NCBI GenBank assembly: GCA_030639305.1
Contig: DAOWCY010000232.1
Span: 1 to 10,732, forward strand
Source of the DNA: JAGLQA01 sp023135565
GTDB taxonomy: Bacteria > Acidobacteriota > Aminicenantia > UBA2199
Direction of reading: 5' to 3'
Length of the DNA stretch: 10,732 nucleotides
Shown here: piece by piece, positions 2,795-9,517 of the stretch
Numbering within the stretch: the first letter of the stretch is position 1
Layout of the letters: every line of letters begins with the position of its first letter
The notes under the pieces: generated by a model
Databases searched by the model: none
What the model saw: the letters and a program-made list of their open reading frames with translations, nothing else
Told to the model about the DNA's origin: nothing
Position numbers and translations under genes: made by a program

Positions 2795-5770
2795 TCATCG
2801 AGATGCCGCCGTTCTTGATTCCGAAATAGACGTCACCCGAAAATCTTTTAGCTCCTCCGGCGTGGTGTTGGGGAAGTGTTTTCGTAGTTCTTTGTCGGAC
2901 AGGCTGTGCAGCTTTTCCATGGCCCGGTCGGCCCAGTCGAGAATCTCCTGCTGATTTTGTTCTATAATCGACTTGTATTTTTCATTGAAATCTTTCATAA
3001 TATCTTTTAAATATGATAAGTAATCGAGGTCCCGGAGGTACCGGAGGTGCAGGATATCCCGGAGGTCCAGGATATCCAGGATGTACCGGAGGTCCAGAAT
3101 GTCTCGGATGCCCAGAAGGTCCCGGAGGTGCAGGATATCCCGGAGGTCCAGGAGGTTCAGGATATCCAAGATTTCCCGGATTTCTCGGCTGTCCAAGATG
3201 TCTCGGAGGTCCAGAATGTCTCGGAGTACCCGGATGTTCAGGATGTCCAGGATATCCCGGAGGTTCTGGAGATTCCGGAGGGCCATGAGGTTCTGGAGGG
3301 CCAGGAGGACCATGAGAGCCAGGAGGGCCAGGATGTCCAGGTATTGCAGGAACGGGATTTCCGACTTGAGCTTCGATAGGGCAAAATAAAAACCGGTCAG
3401 CCTCCCCTCGGCCAGCAGCACAAATGCATTGTAGTTCTGCAGGTAGAAATATAAAACACCTTTCGGCCTTTTACGGGGCCGTTTCTCAAATTCCTTGATG
3501 CGCTTTTTTAATTGGATCAGCAGCTCCGTTTTAGGATCATCGCCTGCCTTAAACAAAATCGACGATCCGATAGACTGCACAAAAGGGTGCGGCGCATCAA
3601 AAAACAAGCGCCGTCCATCTTTTTCCAATCGTTCCGCCTGGCCGCTGTCATACAGGGGATAGAACCATAATAATTGATTGATTAATTCATCATTTTTGTC
3701 TTTATACTCGAGTTGGGCAAGAACATCCACCACCTTTTTAGCAAAATCCAACTCAATGCCGCGCCGGGTCTCTTCTATCACGATTTCCAGCAGGCAGTCC
3801 TCCCAGAACTTCATTTTCTGCCAATATTTTTTGTCTATTAAATCTTCGATAACTTGCTGGAAGAGGACTTCGGCGCTGCCGGTATTCACAAAAAGCTTAA
3901 AGGTCTCTTTCCAGTAGTCTTTGTCATAGTGGGCTAAGATTTCATTTTGGTTTTTACTATGGGCAAAGTAATAGGCGGTCAGGTATTCCTGGAAAGTGAG
4001 ATGCAAAAAACCGTATTTACCTTCCGATTCATACAAAAGACCTGCCTTGAGCACCATTTCTTGTAAGAAAAAATCCCGGCTTTTGCCTTCGATGGTGGGC
4101 GGCAGGCAGCATTGTTCGATCTCGCTTTTGTCCATTTCCCGGCGCTCGTGCTCCATCAGGCGCACGGCGATTTTGGAGAGATGCAGCATACTGTTCTCAA
4201 AAGAGAAACTGACGTCTACTTTGCGGTTGGCGAGATTCCACAATTCGATCATCACTCTTAAACACTCTTCGTAGAGCCGGTGGCGGTCCCGGGGCAGCAC
4301 GGCCCGGGTGCGGTGCACAATGGCGATAATAGTCAGCAGCAAAGGATTAACAGCCAGTTCGCGCAGGTTTTTATTGCTTTCGTTTTTAATGATCTCGATC
4401 AATTCCCCGTATTTTTTCTCGCCCTGCTCCGCAGCCTGCTGGATTTCCTGCTCCCCGGCCACGGCGATTTCCACATTACGGTACCAGTTCTGCAAAAAAG
4501 TCTCCACATCCGCCATGTCGAAATCCTGTATCTCGAACACCGGCATGTCGTCGCGGAACTTTAAGCCCTTTTCGTTCCTGATGCCGGAAAAACGGGAGGT
4601 GACGAAAAGCGGATTTTGCCCGGTGTACTGCTTCTGTATCCAGGCAATCACTTCGTGGCGGATTTTCTCGTCGCCGATCTCGTCTAAACCATCGAAAAGA
4701 AAAAGCAGGCGGTTCTCTTTAAAACGGCTCTCAAAGAAAGAGCCGATAGAGATATTCTCCTGCTCGAACAACCCGGCACACAGGTTGGCGATGTTTTTTT
4801 TGCGATAAGTCCCCTGCGGGTCAGCGCCCAACTCTTTGAGCGAAATAAAAACCGGGGTAAACCGGGAAAAGAAAGAATCATTCTCTTTCAGACATTGCAA
4901 AGCAGTCCATTTCATCAGCGTAGTTTTGCCGCTGCCCGGATGACCGAGGATAAGCAGGCGTAGCGCCTCTTTTTTCTTCAGTTTATATGAACGTTTAAAT
5001 AGAGTTATGAAATTTTCCGATTTTTTTCTTTCCTCCCGTTTATAATACAAATCGTCAGAATGAGAAACTCCCGGAATATGATAGTGGATATAAACAACTA
5101 ATGTCTCTATAGCACGAAGTCTTACATAAACATTCTCCAAGAGCAACGACTTCTGCAAGATGGAATTCAAGCCGGTAAAATCTAAGTAACGAAATTTGCG
5201 TTTTATATGCTGCTTGTAGTTTTCTAAATCGAGCCGCTGTTTTTCTTCTTTTTCCGCTTCGCTCTCGCCCGGCGAAACCGCCTCCTGCTGAAAAACAATC
5301 TTCTCTAATTGGCGCTGCAACTTAAGTATCAAGTCTTGGGTGGAGTTAAAAACACCATATAATTGTTTATACTTTGTCTCAATCTCTTTTTTTAATTTTT
5401 TTATTTTGAGTAATTCTTCATCGATCTCCTCGATGGGTACACTACCACTCTTAAAATAAACATAAAGAAAATAGGGCTTTTTCCCGTCTTTCAAGTTTTG
5501 ATACGCCCCTTGCAACTCCTCAAGGGTAAATTGTCCCACTTTCTTATAGAACAAGGCAATCACGATGTCACATTTGAGCATCTCTTCATTAAAATAATCC
5601 TGGATGCGCTCCCCGTGAAAAGAATGTAACAAATCCTCCCAAACGACGATATCTATCTTGACTGCGTCCTTTTTCCAGACTTTATTGCGGTCATGAATCA
5701 TCAAGGCAATATCCTTGCGCTCCAACGCTAACTCACTCGATGACGCTAAAAAAACTTTGTATCGTTTCAT
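2795..5770 (-). CDS. NACHT-domain STAND ATPase with TIR-like N-terminus and three-residue-repeat C-terminus
   Basis: This 991-residue protein looks like a signal-transducing (STAND) immune-type ATPase. Residues 1-115 form a TIR/DUF4062-like domain: KVFLASSSELALERKD, VVWEDLL, CDIVIALFYKKVGQFTLEEL and KPYFLYVYFK. Glu84 or Glu85 could be the catalytic-type glutamate, by analogy only. Residues 178-225 carry the YLDFTGLNSILQ...LENVYVRL linker common before NACHT. The NACHT core has Walker A GHPGSGKT (276-283), Walker B LLFLFDGLDE (355-364), the VTSR sensor (390-393), NPLLLTIIAIVHR (475-487) and YGFLHLTFQEYLTAYYFA (586-603). Residues 808-924 are a D-[IL]-[LR] triplet repeat encoded by a 9-bp minisatellite. 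The tail (from about 979) comes from an out-of-frame AlbA_2 relic. The ATG at 5770 has GAAGG 11 nt upstream, contributed by repeat E3. Bacterial NACHT proteins with effector domains are known anti-phage factors; that function here is inferred. Confidence 0.88.
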   Translation of the reverse strand: MKRYKVFLASSSELALERKDIALMIHDRNKVWKKDAVKIDIVVWEDLLHSFHGERIQDYFNEEMLKCDIVIALFYKKVGQFTLEELQGAYQNLKDGKKPYFLYVYFKSGSVPIEEIDEELLKIKKLKKEIETKYKQLYGVFNSTQDLILKLQRQLEKIVFQQEAVSPGESEAEKEEKQRLDLENYKQHIKRKFRYLDFTGLNSILQKSLLLENVYVRLRAIETLVVYIHYHIPGVSHSDDLYYKREERKKSENFITLFKRSYKLKKKEALRLLILGHPGSGKTTLMKWTALQCLKENDSFFSRFTPVFISLKELGADPQGTYRKKNIANLCAGLFEQENISIGSFFESRFKENRLLFLFDGLDEIGDEKIRHEVIAWIQKQYTGQNPLFVTSRFSGIRNEKGLKFRDDMPVFEIQDFDMADVETFLQNWYRNVEIAVAGEQEIQQAAEQGEKKYGELIEIIKNESNKNLRELAVNPLLLTIIAIVHRTRAVLPRDRHRLYEECLRVMIELWNLANRKVDVSFSFENSMLHLSKIAVRLMEHERREMDKSEIEQCCLPPTIEGKSRDFFLQEMVLKAGLLYESEGKYGFLHLTFQEYLTAYYFAHSKNQNEILAHYDKDYWKETFKLFVNTGSAEVLFQQVIEDLIDKKYWQKMKFWEDCLLEIVIEETRRGIELDFAKKVVDVLAQLEYKDKNDELINQLLWFYPLYDSGQAERLEKDGRRLFFDAPHPFVQSIGSSILFKAGDDPKTELLIQLKKRIKEFEKRPRKRPKGVLYFYLQNYNAFVLLAEGRLTGFYFALSKLKSEIPFLQYLDILALLALMVLLALQNLMALRNLQNLRDILDILNIRVLRDILDLRDILDSREIREILDILNLLDLRDILHLRDLLGIRDILDLRYILDILDLRDILHLRYLRDLDYLSYLKDIMKDFNEKYKSIIEQNQQEILDWADRAMEKLHSLSDKELRKHFPNTTPEELKDFRVTSISESRTAASR
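2803..2837 (-). pseudogene. 35-bp AlbA_2 gene relic fused to the NACHT 3' end
   Basis: This stretch matches 1818-1852 of AlbA_2 gene 1 at 30 of 35 positions. In the AlbA_2 reading frame it encodes GDVYFGIKNGG, against GDVYFGIKNDG in the intact gene. Within these codons the changes are synonymous at Gly, Gly and Lys, and one gives Asp to Gly. In the NACHT frame the same bases encode its last residues (VTSISESRTAAS), so the NACHT gene borrows its stop codon from an out-of-frame remnant. No homology continues past the relic on the downstream side. Confidence 0.75.
2999..3349 (-). repeat. 9-bp in-frame minisatellite in NACHT C-terminus
   Basis: The coding strand alternates 9-bp units of the types GACCTCCGG and GATATCCTG, giving Asp-Leu-Arg and Asp-Ile-Leu triplets. 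The period is clear for about 39 triplets and most regular over 3020-3268. The octamer GGATATCC occurs about five times. Towards the N-terminal side the units drift to Ala-Leu and Asn-Leu forms (LALLALMVLLALQNL). Unit gain or loss keeps the frame. No stop occurs in other frames, which creates collagen-like GlyXY open frames on the plus strand. Confidence 0.9.
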
Positions 5771-5780
5771 TTTAATAATA

Positions 5781-5958
5781 GCCTTCGGCGACCCTGCCGG
5801 GGGCCAAACTTTTGTAAAAGTTTGATCAAAACTTTTGTTTATTTAAAATCAAAAACGCTCACACGCTGCCTCTTGCCGCGAAGCGGCTCATCGCCTCCCC
5901 GTGGTGCGTACGGGGTTTAGAATCAAAAGCGCTCACACGCTGCCTCGTGCGTACGGGG
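5781..5958 (+). repeat. Modular hairpin repeat E3, between AlbA_2 gene 2 and NACHT gene
   Basis: In order it holds module A (GCCTTCGGCGACCCTGCCGG..., then the AAACTTT-TGTA-AAAGTTT hairpin), module B (AATCAAAAACGCTCACACGC), module C (CCGC-GAA-GCGG hairpin and CCCCGTGGTGCGTACGGGG), a second module B, and a half module C ending in GTACGGGG. The right edge abuts the TGA of AlbA_2 gene 2 (5960-5962). The left edge lies 10 nt from the NACHT start codon and, read on the minus strand, supplies a GAAGG ribosome-binding site. On the minus strand module B gives AGCG-TGTGAG-CGCT followed by TTTGATTTT, a possible weak terminator. Confidence 0.85.
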
Positions 5959-5959
5959 T

Positions 5960-7111
5960 TCACAGGCAAAGCGTTACCTTGAACTCTTCACCTAACTCTT
6001 TAAAAAATACCTGCTTGTTATTCTTCTCCGCTTCCCGGCAAACCATGGGAATCCCACGGCCCAACTTGTCAATATAACGAAGATTCTCCATAAACTTAAC
6101 AATCACGGGATTCAGCGCATAAGATACTCCGGCCCTGAGCTTCTCGATAGTAACCGTATTGGGCAGCTTGCCGGGGCTGATGAACTCGATGCGCTCCGAA
6201 AACAAAAATACCCGGATACGCGAACCGGAAATAGCATAGTTCCGGTGTACACAAGCATTGACCAGCAGCTCCCGGAACACTTTATCTTCGTAAATAAACC
6301 GGGTGTCTACCCGCTTCGCACCGACAATAGTAGAAGGTCGCCGGATGTTGTTTTTAATCACCGCCAGGGCAGTATCCACCTGGTAATCCAGGGTGCCGTC
6401 GATGTTTTGCTTGTCGATCAATTCAGCGCCGATATCACCGCCGCTGAAATGAGCAAAAGAAATACCGGCGCAGCGCAAATACCGCTGCGGACGAATACCG
6501 AATACCAATAACCCACCTGTGGTAACTTCGCCCTTGTCGCTAAGAATATCAGTGTTCTTTAACAGCGCGGCTTTCTCCTGTTCGCTCTCCTGCGTAAAAT
6601 CGAGTTCATAACGATCAAAATAGCTGTCGATTTTTGTCAGGTTCAAATCTTTAATACCACTCCCGGGGACGCCGACGGCATCGTAATGAAATACCCCGCT
6701 CTGCTGGAAAAGACGCATCAGTTCAGCTTGCGTGGCTGTCCGGTTGGTGGAACCGACACGCACTAAAAATTGATGCCCGGCAGTTTGATAAGGCTTGTCT
6801 CTGCCTTTCGGCACATCTATGATGGCGATTTTTTTGTTTTTTATTTCTATGTGGCTGTACTCGATTTGAGCCGCGGGGATCACATTATTCCTAACGATGT
6901 TGGCAACCCATTCCTCGAAATTTTTACCGGCAGGCAAACCTGTAACCTGGCCGTCGTCTTCTACACCCAACAAAATAACCCCGCCGCCGCTGTTGGAAAA
7001 AGCAACAATCTCCCTGGCCAGGGCATCGGGCTTTACCGAAGAGGACTTAAATTCCACCGAAGAATTCTCGCCGCCGCTAATCAATTGTAGGATTTCTTCT
7101 TCCGTATACAT
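5960..7111 (-). CDS. AlbA_2 / RecG-like ATP-binding protein 2
   Basis: This 383-residue protein has the same two-domain plan as the gene at 821-1966 but belongs to a different subfamily. The N-terminal AlbA_2 domain (about 5-130) shows GGENSSVEFKSSS, EIVAFSNSGGGVILLGVEDDGQVTGL (motif core about 35-59) and FLVRVGSTNRTAT (115-127). The C-terminal region has RELLVNACVHRNY (280-292), EFISPGKLP (309-317) and DKLGRG (348-353), the degenerate GHKL-like ATPase signature. Proteins of this type are annotated as putative DNA-binding transcriptional regulators; the reaction, if any, is unknown. The ATG at 7111 has only a weak ribosome-binding site (AGGCGG). A good promoter lies 30-58 nt upstream. Its stop codon touches repeat E3. 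The full-length GGxxLLGVEDDG core indicates an intact AlbA_2 domain. Confidence 0.88.
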   Translation of the reverse strand: MYTEEEILQLISGGENSSVEFKSSSVKPDALAREIVAFSNSGGGVILLGVEDDGQVTGLPAGKNFEEWVANIVRNNVIPAAQIEYSHIEIKNKKIAIIDVPKGRDKPYQTAGHQFLVRVGSTNRTATQAELMRLFQQSGVFHYDAVGVPGSGIKDLNLTKIDSYFDRYELDFTQESEQEKAALLKNTDILSDKGEVTTGGLLVFGIRPQRYLRCAGISFAHFSGGDIGAELIDKQNIDGTLDYQVDTALAVIKNNIRRPSTIVGAKRVDTRFIYEDKVFRELLVNACVHRNYAISGSRIRVFLFSERIEFISPGKLPNTVTIEKLRAGVSYALNPVIVKFMENLRYIDKLGRGIPMVCREAEKNNKQVFFKELGEEFKVTLCL

Positions 7112-7130
7112 CTTAACCGCCTATTTTACG

Positions 7131-7169
7131 CATAGATAAAATTATTTCATAGATAATTTCTAATGTCAA
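7131..7169 (-). promoter_or_regulatory. Promoter of AlbA_2 gene 2 with direct repeats
   Basis: On the minus strand a consensus -35 TTGACA (7169-7164) is followed after 17 nt by AATAAT (7146-7141), one mismatch from TATAAT. A 9-bp direct repeat CATAGATAA occurs at 7131-7139 and 7148-7156, bracketing the -10 box, so it could be a regulator site. Confidence 0.7.
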
Positions 7170-7188
7170 CAACATTTGTTACATAACA

Positions 7189-7392
7189 GCCTCCGGCGGC
7201 CCTGCCGGGGGCCAAACTTTTGAAAAAGTTTGATCAAAACTTCTGATTATTTAAAATCAAAAGCGCTCACACGCTGCCCCTTGCCGCGAAGCGGCTTATA
7301 GGCTGGGGACGCCGTCCCCCCGCGAAGCGGCTCATCGCCTCCCCGTGCGTACGGGGCTGCGAAGCACCTAATACCCTTCCCACGCCGTGGGG
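7189..7392 (+). repeat. Modular hairpin repeat E4, 3' of DUF234 ATPase
   Basis: Module A (GCCTCCGGCGGCCCTGCCGG, AAACTTT-TGAA-AAAGTTT hairpin) and module B (GATTATTTAAAATC palindrome, AGCGCTCACACGCT) come first. They are followed by three module-C units: GCCGCGAAGCGGC with a GGGGAC-GCC-GTCCCC hairpin (7305-7319), a CCCCGTGCGTACGGGG unit, and a GCGAAGC unit with CCCAC-GCC-GTGGG (7379-7391). The right edge is about 6 nt from the ATPase stop codon (7398-7400). Confidence 0.85.
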
Positions 7393-7397
7393 TTTTA

Positions 7398-8795
7398 TTA
7401 AACCATGTCCTTTAAAGCTATTAACTCCACATTACCTGCCTCCAACGCCACAGCCTCTAATCCGGCGGTAAATCCACTCCGGGAAAACAAAATAATCTTC
7501 CTGAGCGTAAAAGACCGCCGCCAATCGATCCGGCGAATATTCTCCTTAAGACTTTCCAATACCTCGATACCGGCTTTCTTGTTCTGATATTTACACTCTA
7601 CGGCAATAAATTCACCGGCTTCATTGTCTACGGCCAGCAGGTCGATCTCAGCGCTCCTGTCCCACCACCTGCCGATAGTATCGAAACCGTACCGGGCAAT
7701 ATTCTGCAACAAATACTGCTTGCAAATAAACTCGAAAATAAAACCCTGGTAGGTTTTGATCTGCTCCCTTACAGCGGGGAATCTCCTGTCGAAACTGCCG
7801 ATCTCAACATAGTTCTTATTGCCTAACACAAACCGGAACCAGAAATTAAAATACCTGTCCCGGATAAAAAATAACCCCTTTTTCGACCTTTCCGGGTTGG
7901 GCTCCGTGACCGGCACCTCTCTTTCTACGATCAATAAGTCCTGCAGCACTTTCAAGTACTTCGATATTTTCGACTTGTCGAGACCGGTTTCGTTCATGAT
8001 CTCACCTAATTTCGTTTTACCTAAAGCTATAGCTCTCAAAATCGAATAATACGTCCTGGGTTCGTAGAAATCTGCCCGCAGCGCCATTTCCGCTTCTTCA
8101 TAAAAAAATCCGCCTTTATCGAATACGCCTTTTAATAAAAAATCTTTAAAATTCTTGAAATCCCCGCACCTGTCGAGATAACCGGGCACCATGCCGCAGA
8201 CGGTATATATATCTACCCACTCTTCGATAGACCTGCCGGGGAAAAAATCCCTTAATTCAAAAAAAGACATTTCGCCCATTTTCAGACTGCCGCTCCTCCT
8301 GCCGTACAGGGGAGCTTTGTAATAAAGCACTTCTTTCTCCATCATGCCTACGGAAGAACCTAACAAAATTAAGAAAATATTCGTTTCTTTCAAGTATTCA
8401 TCGATGCCTTTCTGGAAAATAGAAGAAATCGCCGGGTTTGCCTGCGCCAAATAGGGAAACTCGTCGATCACCAGCACTAACTTTTCCCCGAAAGCGGCGG
8501 ACTTGATTCGCAGGTATTTAAAAAAAGAGTACCAGTCGCTAAAACCGCCCTCTTCGATAACAAAGTCGGCGAAAAATTCCCCGATGCTGCGCCCTAAAAA
8601 CTTGAGCTGATCTTTTTCAGCCACTGTGTCCGCCAGGAAATAAATGCCCTTTTTATCTTTGATGAACTGTTTTACCAACTCCGTTTTGCCGATCCTGCGC
8701 CTGCCGTAGATGGGAACAAACTGGAAACCGTCCCTGGTATAATGGTCTTCTAAGAAGGCCAGTTCGCTTTTTCTATTAACAAATCCGCGTTTCAT
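7398..8795 (-). CDS. AAA+ ATPase with C-terminal DUF234 nuclease-like domain
   Basis: This 465-residue protein matches the ATPase_2/DUF234 family (often called 'archaeal ATPase'), here in a bacterial-type context. The N-terminal FVNRKSELAFL box precedes Walker A YGRRRIGKTEL (30-40), Walker B LVLVIDEFPYL (106-116) and a sensor LILLGSS (142-148). A winged-helix region (about 250-296) shows KLGEIMNETGLDKSKISKYL. The C-terminal DUF234 part has NFWFRFVLGN (317-326) and a PD-(D/E)XK-like core, with Asp379, Glu383 and Asp385 near RWWDRSAEIDLLAVD and the AVECKY motif (Glu400, Lys402). All catalytic-type residues appear intact. The biological role of this family is not established; DNA cleavage or mobile-element control is inferred. 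Upstream of the ATG at 8795 are AAAGG (12 nt away) and GGTG (about 7 nt). It has its own promoter 20 nt past the Uma2 copy 2 stop. Confidence 0.9.
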   Translation of the reverse strand: MKRGFVNRKSELAFLEDHYTRDGFQFVPIYGRRRIGKTELVKQFIKDKKGIYFLADTVAEKDQLKFLGRSIGEFFADFVIEEGGFSDWYSFFKYLRIKSAAFGEKLVLVIDEFPYLAQANPAISSIFQKGIDEYLKETNIFLILLGSSVGMMEKEVLYYKAPLYGRRSGSLKMGEMSFFELRDFFPGRSIEEWVDIYTVCGMVPGYLDRCGDFKNFKDFLLKGVFDKGGFFYEEAEMALRADFYEPRTYYSILRAIALGKTKLGEIMNETGLDKSKISKYLKVLQDLLIVEREVPVTEPNPERSKKGLFFIRDRYFNFWFRFVLGNKNYVEIGSFDRRFPAVREQIKTYQGFIFEFICKQYLLQNIARYGFDTIGRWWDRSAEIDLLAVDNEAGEFIAVECKYQNKKAGIEVLESLKENIRRIDWRRSFTLRKIILFSRSGFTAGLEAVALEAGNVELIALKDMV

Positions 8796-8817
8796 CGATA
8801 CACCAAACCTTTCATTT

Positions 8818-8850
8818 TACTACTCTCAAGTAGTATACTTTAAAGTAGTA
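8818..8850 (-). promoter_or_regulatory. Operator-like AGTAGTA repeats over the ATPase promoter
   Basis: A perfect inverted repeat TACTACT-CTCA-AGTAGTA (8818-8835) covers the -10 box and the expected start site. A third AGTAGTA lies at 8844-8850, and the palindrome TACTTTAAAGTA (8836-8847) sits in the spacer. This density of symmetric sequence over a promoter suggests a repressor site. Confidence 0.6.
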
Positions 8851-8860
8851 TTTTTTGCAA
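8832..8860 (-). promoter_or_regulatory. Promoter of DUF234 ATPase gene
   Basis: On the minus strand TTGCAA (8860-8855), a 17-nt spacer and TATACT (8837-8832) form a good sigma-70-type promoter. It is closely related in sequence to the promoter at 9460-9488. Confidence 0.7.
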
Positions 8861-8880
8861 ACTTACGTCACGAACCATCG

Positions 8881-9429
8881 TTATCCAAACACTTCATTAA
8901 AATCAAATGCCATGGAACAAGGCCCCAAATCGAAAAATACTTTCCCATCCGGGAAATCTTCCGCTTCCCGGTACTCGCTGCTCCGCAGCGTAAACACGTC
9001 GGCGCTCTTCGTTTCCGGGTCCACGATGCTGTAATACTTTACCCCGGCTTCCCGGTAAAGCCGGTATTTTAACACCCGGTCTTTGCGCTGCGTAGAAGGC
9101 GACAATATCTCGAAAACCAGCACCGGCGTAATTGTGAGTTTTTTGTTGTCTTTGTTTTCTCCGCAAATCACTAAATTATCCGGCTGGACGATGGTGTCCT
9201 CCCTAATCTGCCAGTCCACGGGCAGTACGGCCCGGCATGTTTTGCAGTTTTCTAAGAGCCGGTACAGTTGCCCGGAAATTCGTTGGCTAATAAGCTGGTG
9301 GGCGAAAGCCGGGGCCGGCACCATGGCATAAGGTATGCCCTCGATGACTTCCCAACGACCTTCCCACTGCTCATAGTCATCATAAGTATAGTGCGGTAAA
9401 TCTTCACTTTTTAATGCCGCTAATCCCAT
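8881..9429 (-). CDS. Uma2 family nuclease-fold protein, copy 2
   Basis: This 182-residue paralogue of the protein at 234-782 has the same length, the same first catalytic block (VQPD, Asp84), FEILSPST (Glu107) and LKYRLYREAGVKYY (Lys121). About 28 residues differ, concentrated between residues 43 and 76, while the C-terminal catalytic half is almost unchanged. The ATG at 9429 has an AAGGAA ribosome-binding site 6 nt upstream and a clear promoter at 9460-9488. It is followed after 85 bp by the ATPase gene, which has its own promoter. Uma2 genes often occur in many copies per genome; the function is unknown, and nuclease activity is inferred from the fold. Confidence 0.9.
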   Translation of the reverse strand: MGLAALKSEDLPHYTYDDYEQWEGRWEVIEGIPYAMVPAPAFAHQLISQRISGQLYRLLENCKTCRAVLPVDWQIREDTIVQPDNLVICGENKDNKKLTITPVLVFEILSPSTQRKDRVLKYRLYREAGVKYYSIVDPETKSADVFTLRSSEYREAEDFPDGKVFFDLGPCSMAFDFNEVFG

Positions 9430-9459
9430 TTTCGATTCCTTAATTTAATTCCCGCTAAA

Positions 9460-9488
9460 AGTATACTTCAAAATAAAAAAATATGCAA
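9460..9488 (-). promoter_or_regulatory. Promoter of Uma2 copy 2
   Basis: On the minus strand TTGCAT (9488-9483), a 17-nt spacer and TATACT (9465-9460) lie 31-59 nt before the start codon. The preceding GTTTGCA and the GAAGTATACTT around the -10 box are shared with the ATPase promoter. AAGTATACTT is a near-perfect palindrome at the -10. Confidence 0.7.
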
Positions 9489-9517
9489 ACAAACCGGCCC
9501 GGATTTCCTATCAAATT

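Noticed and set aside
3013..3389. Collagen-like (Gly-X-Y) open reading frames on the plus strand, and serine/arginine-rich frames in other phases
   Set aside because: They are the antisense readings of the 9-bp minisatellite in the NACHT gene; the repeat lacks stops in all frames. No ribosome-binding site or family support was found.
8903..9166. Overlapping minus-strand frame within Uma2 copy 2
   Set aside because: It lies inside the Uma2 gene in another frame, is not preserved with conserved motifs, and has no independent start signal.
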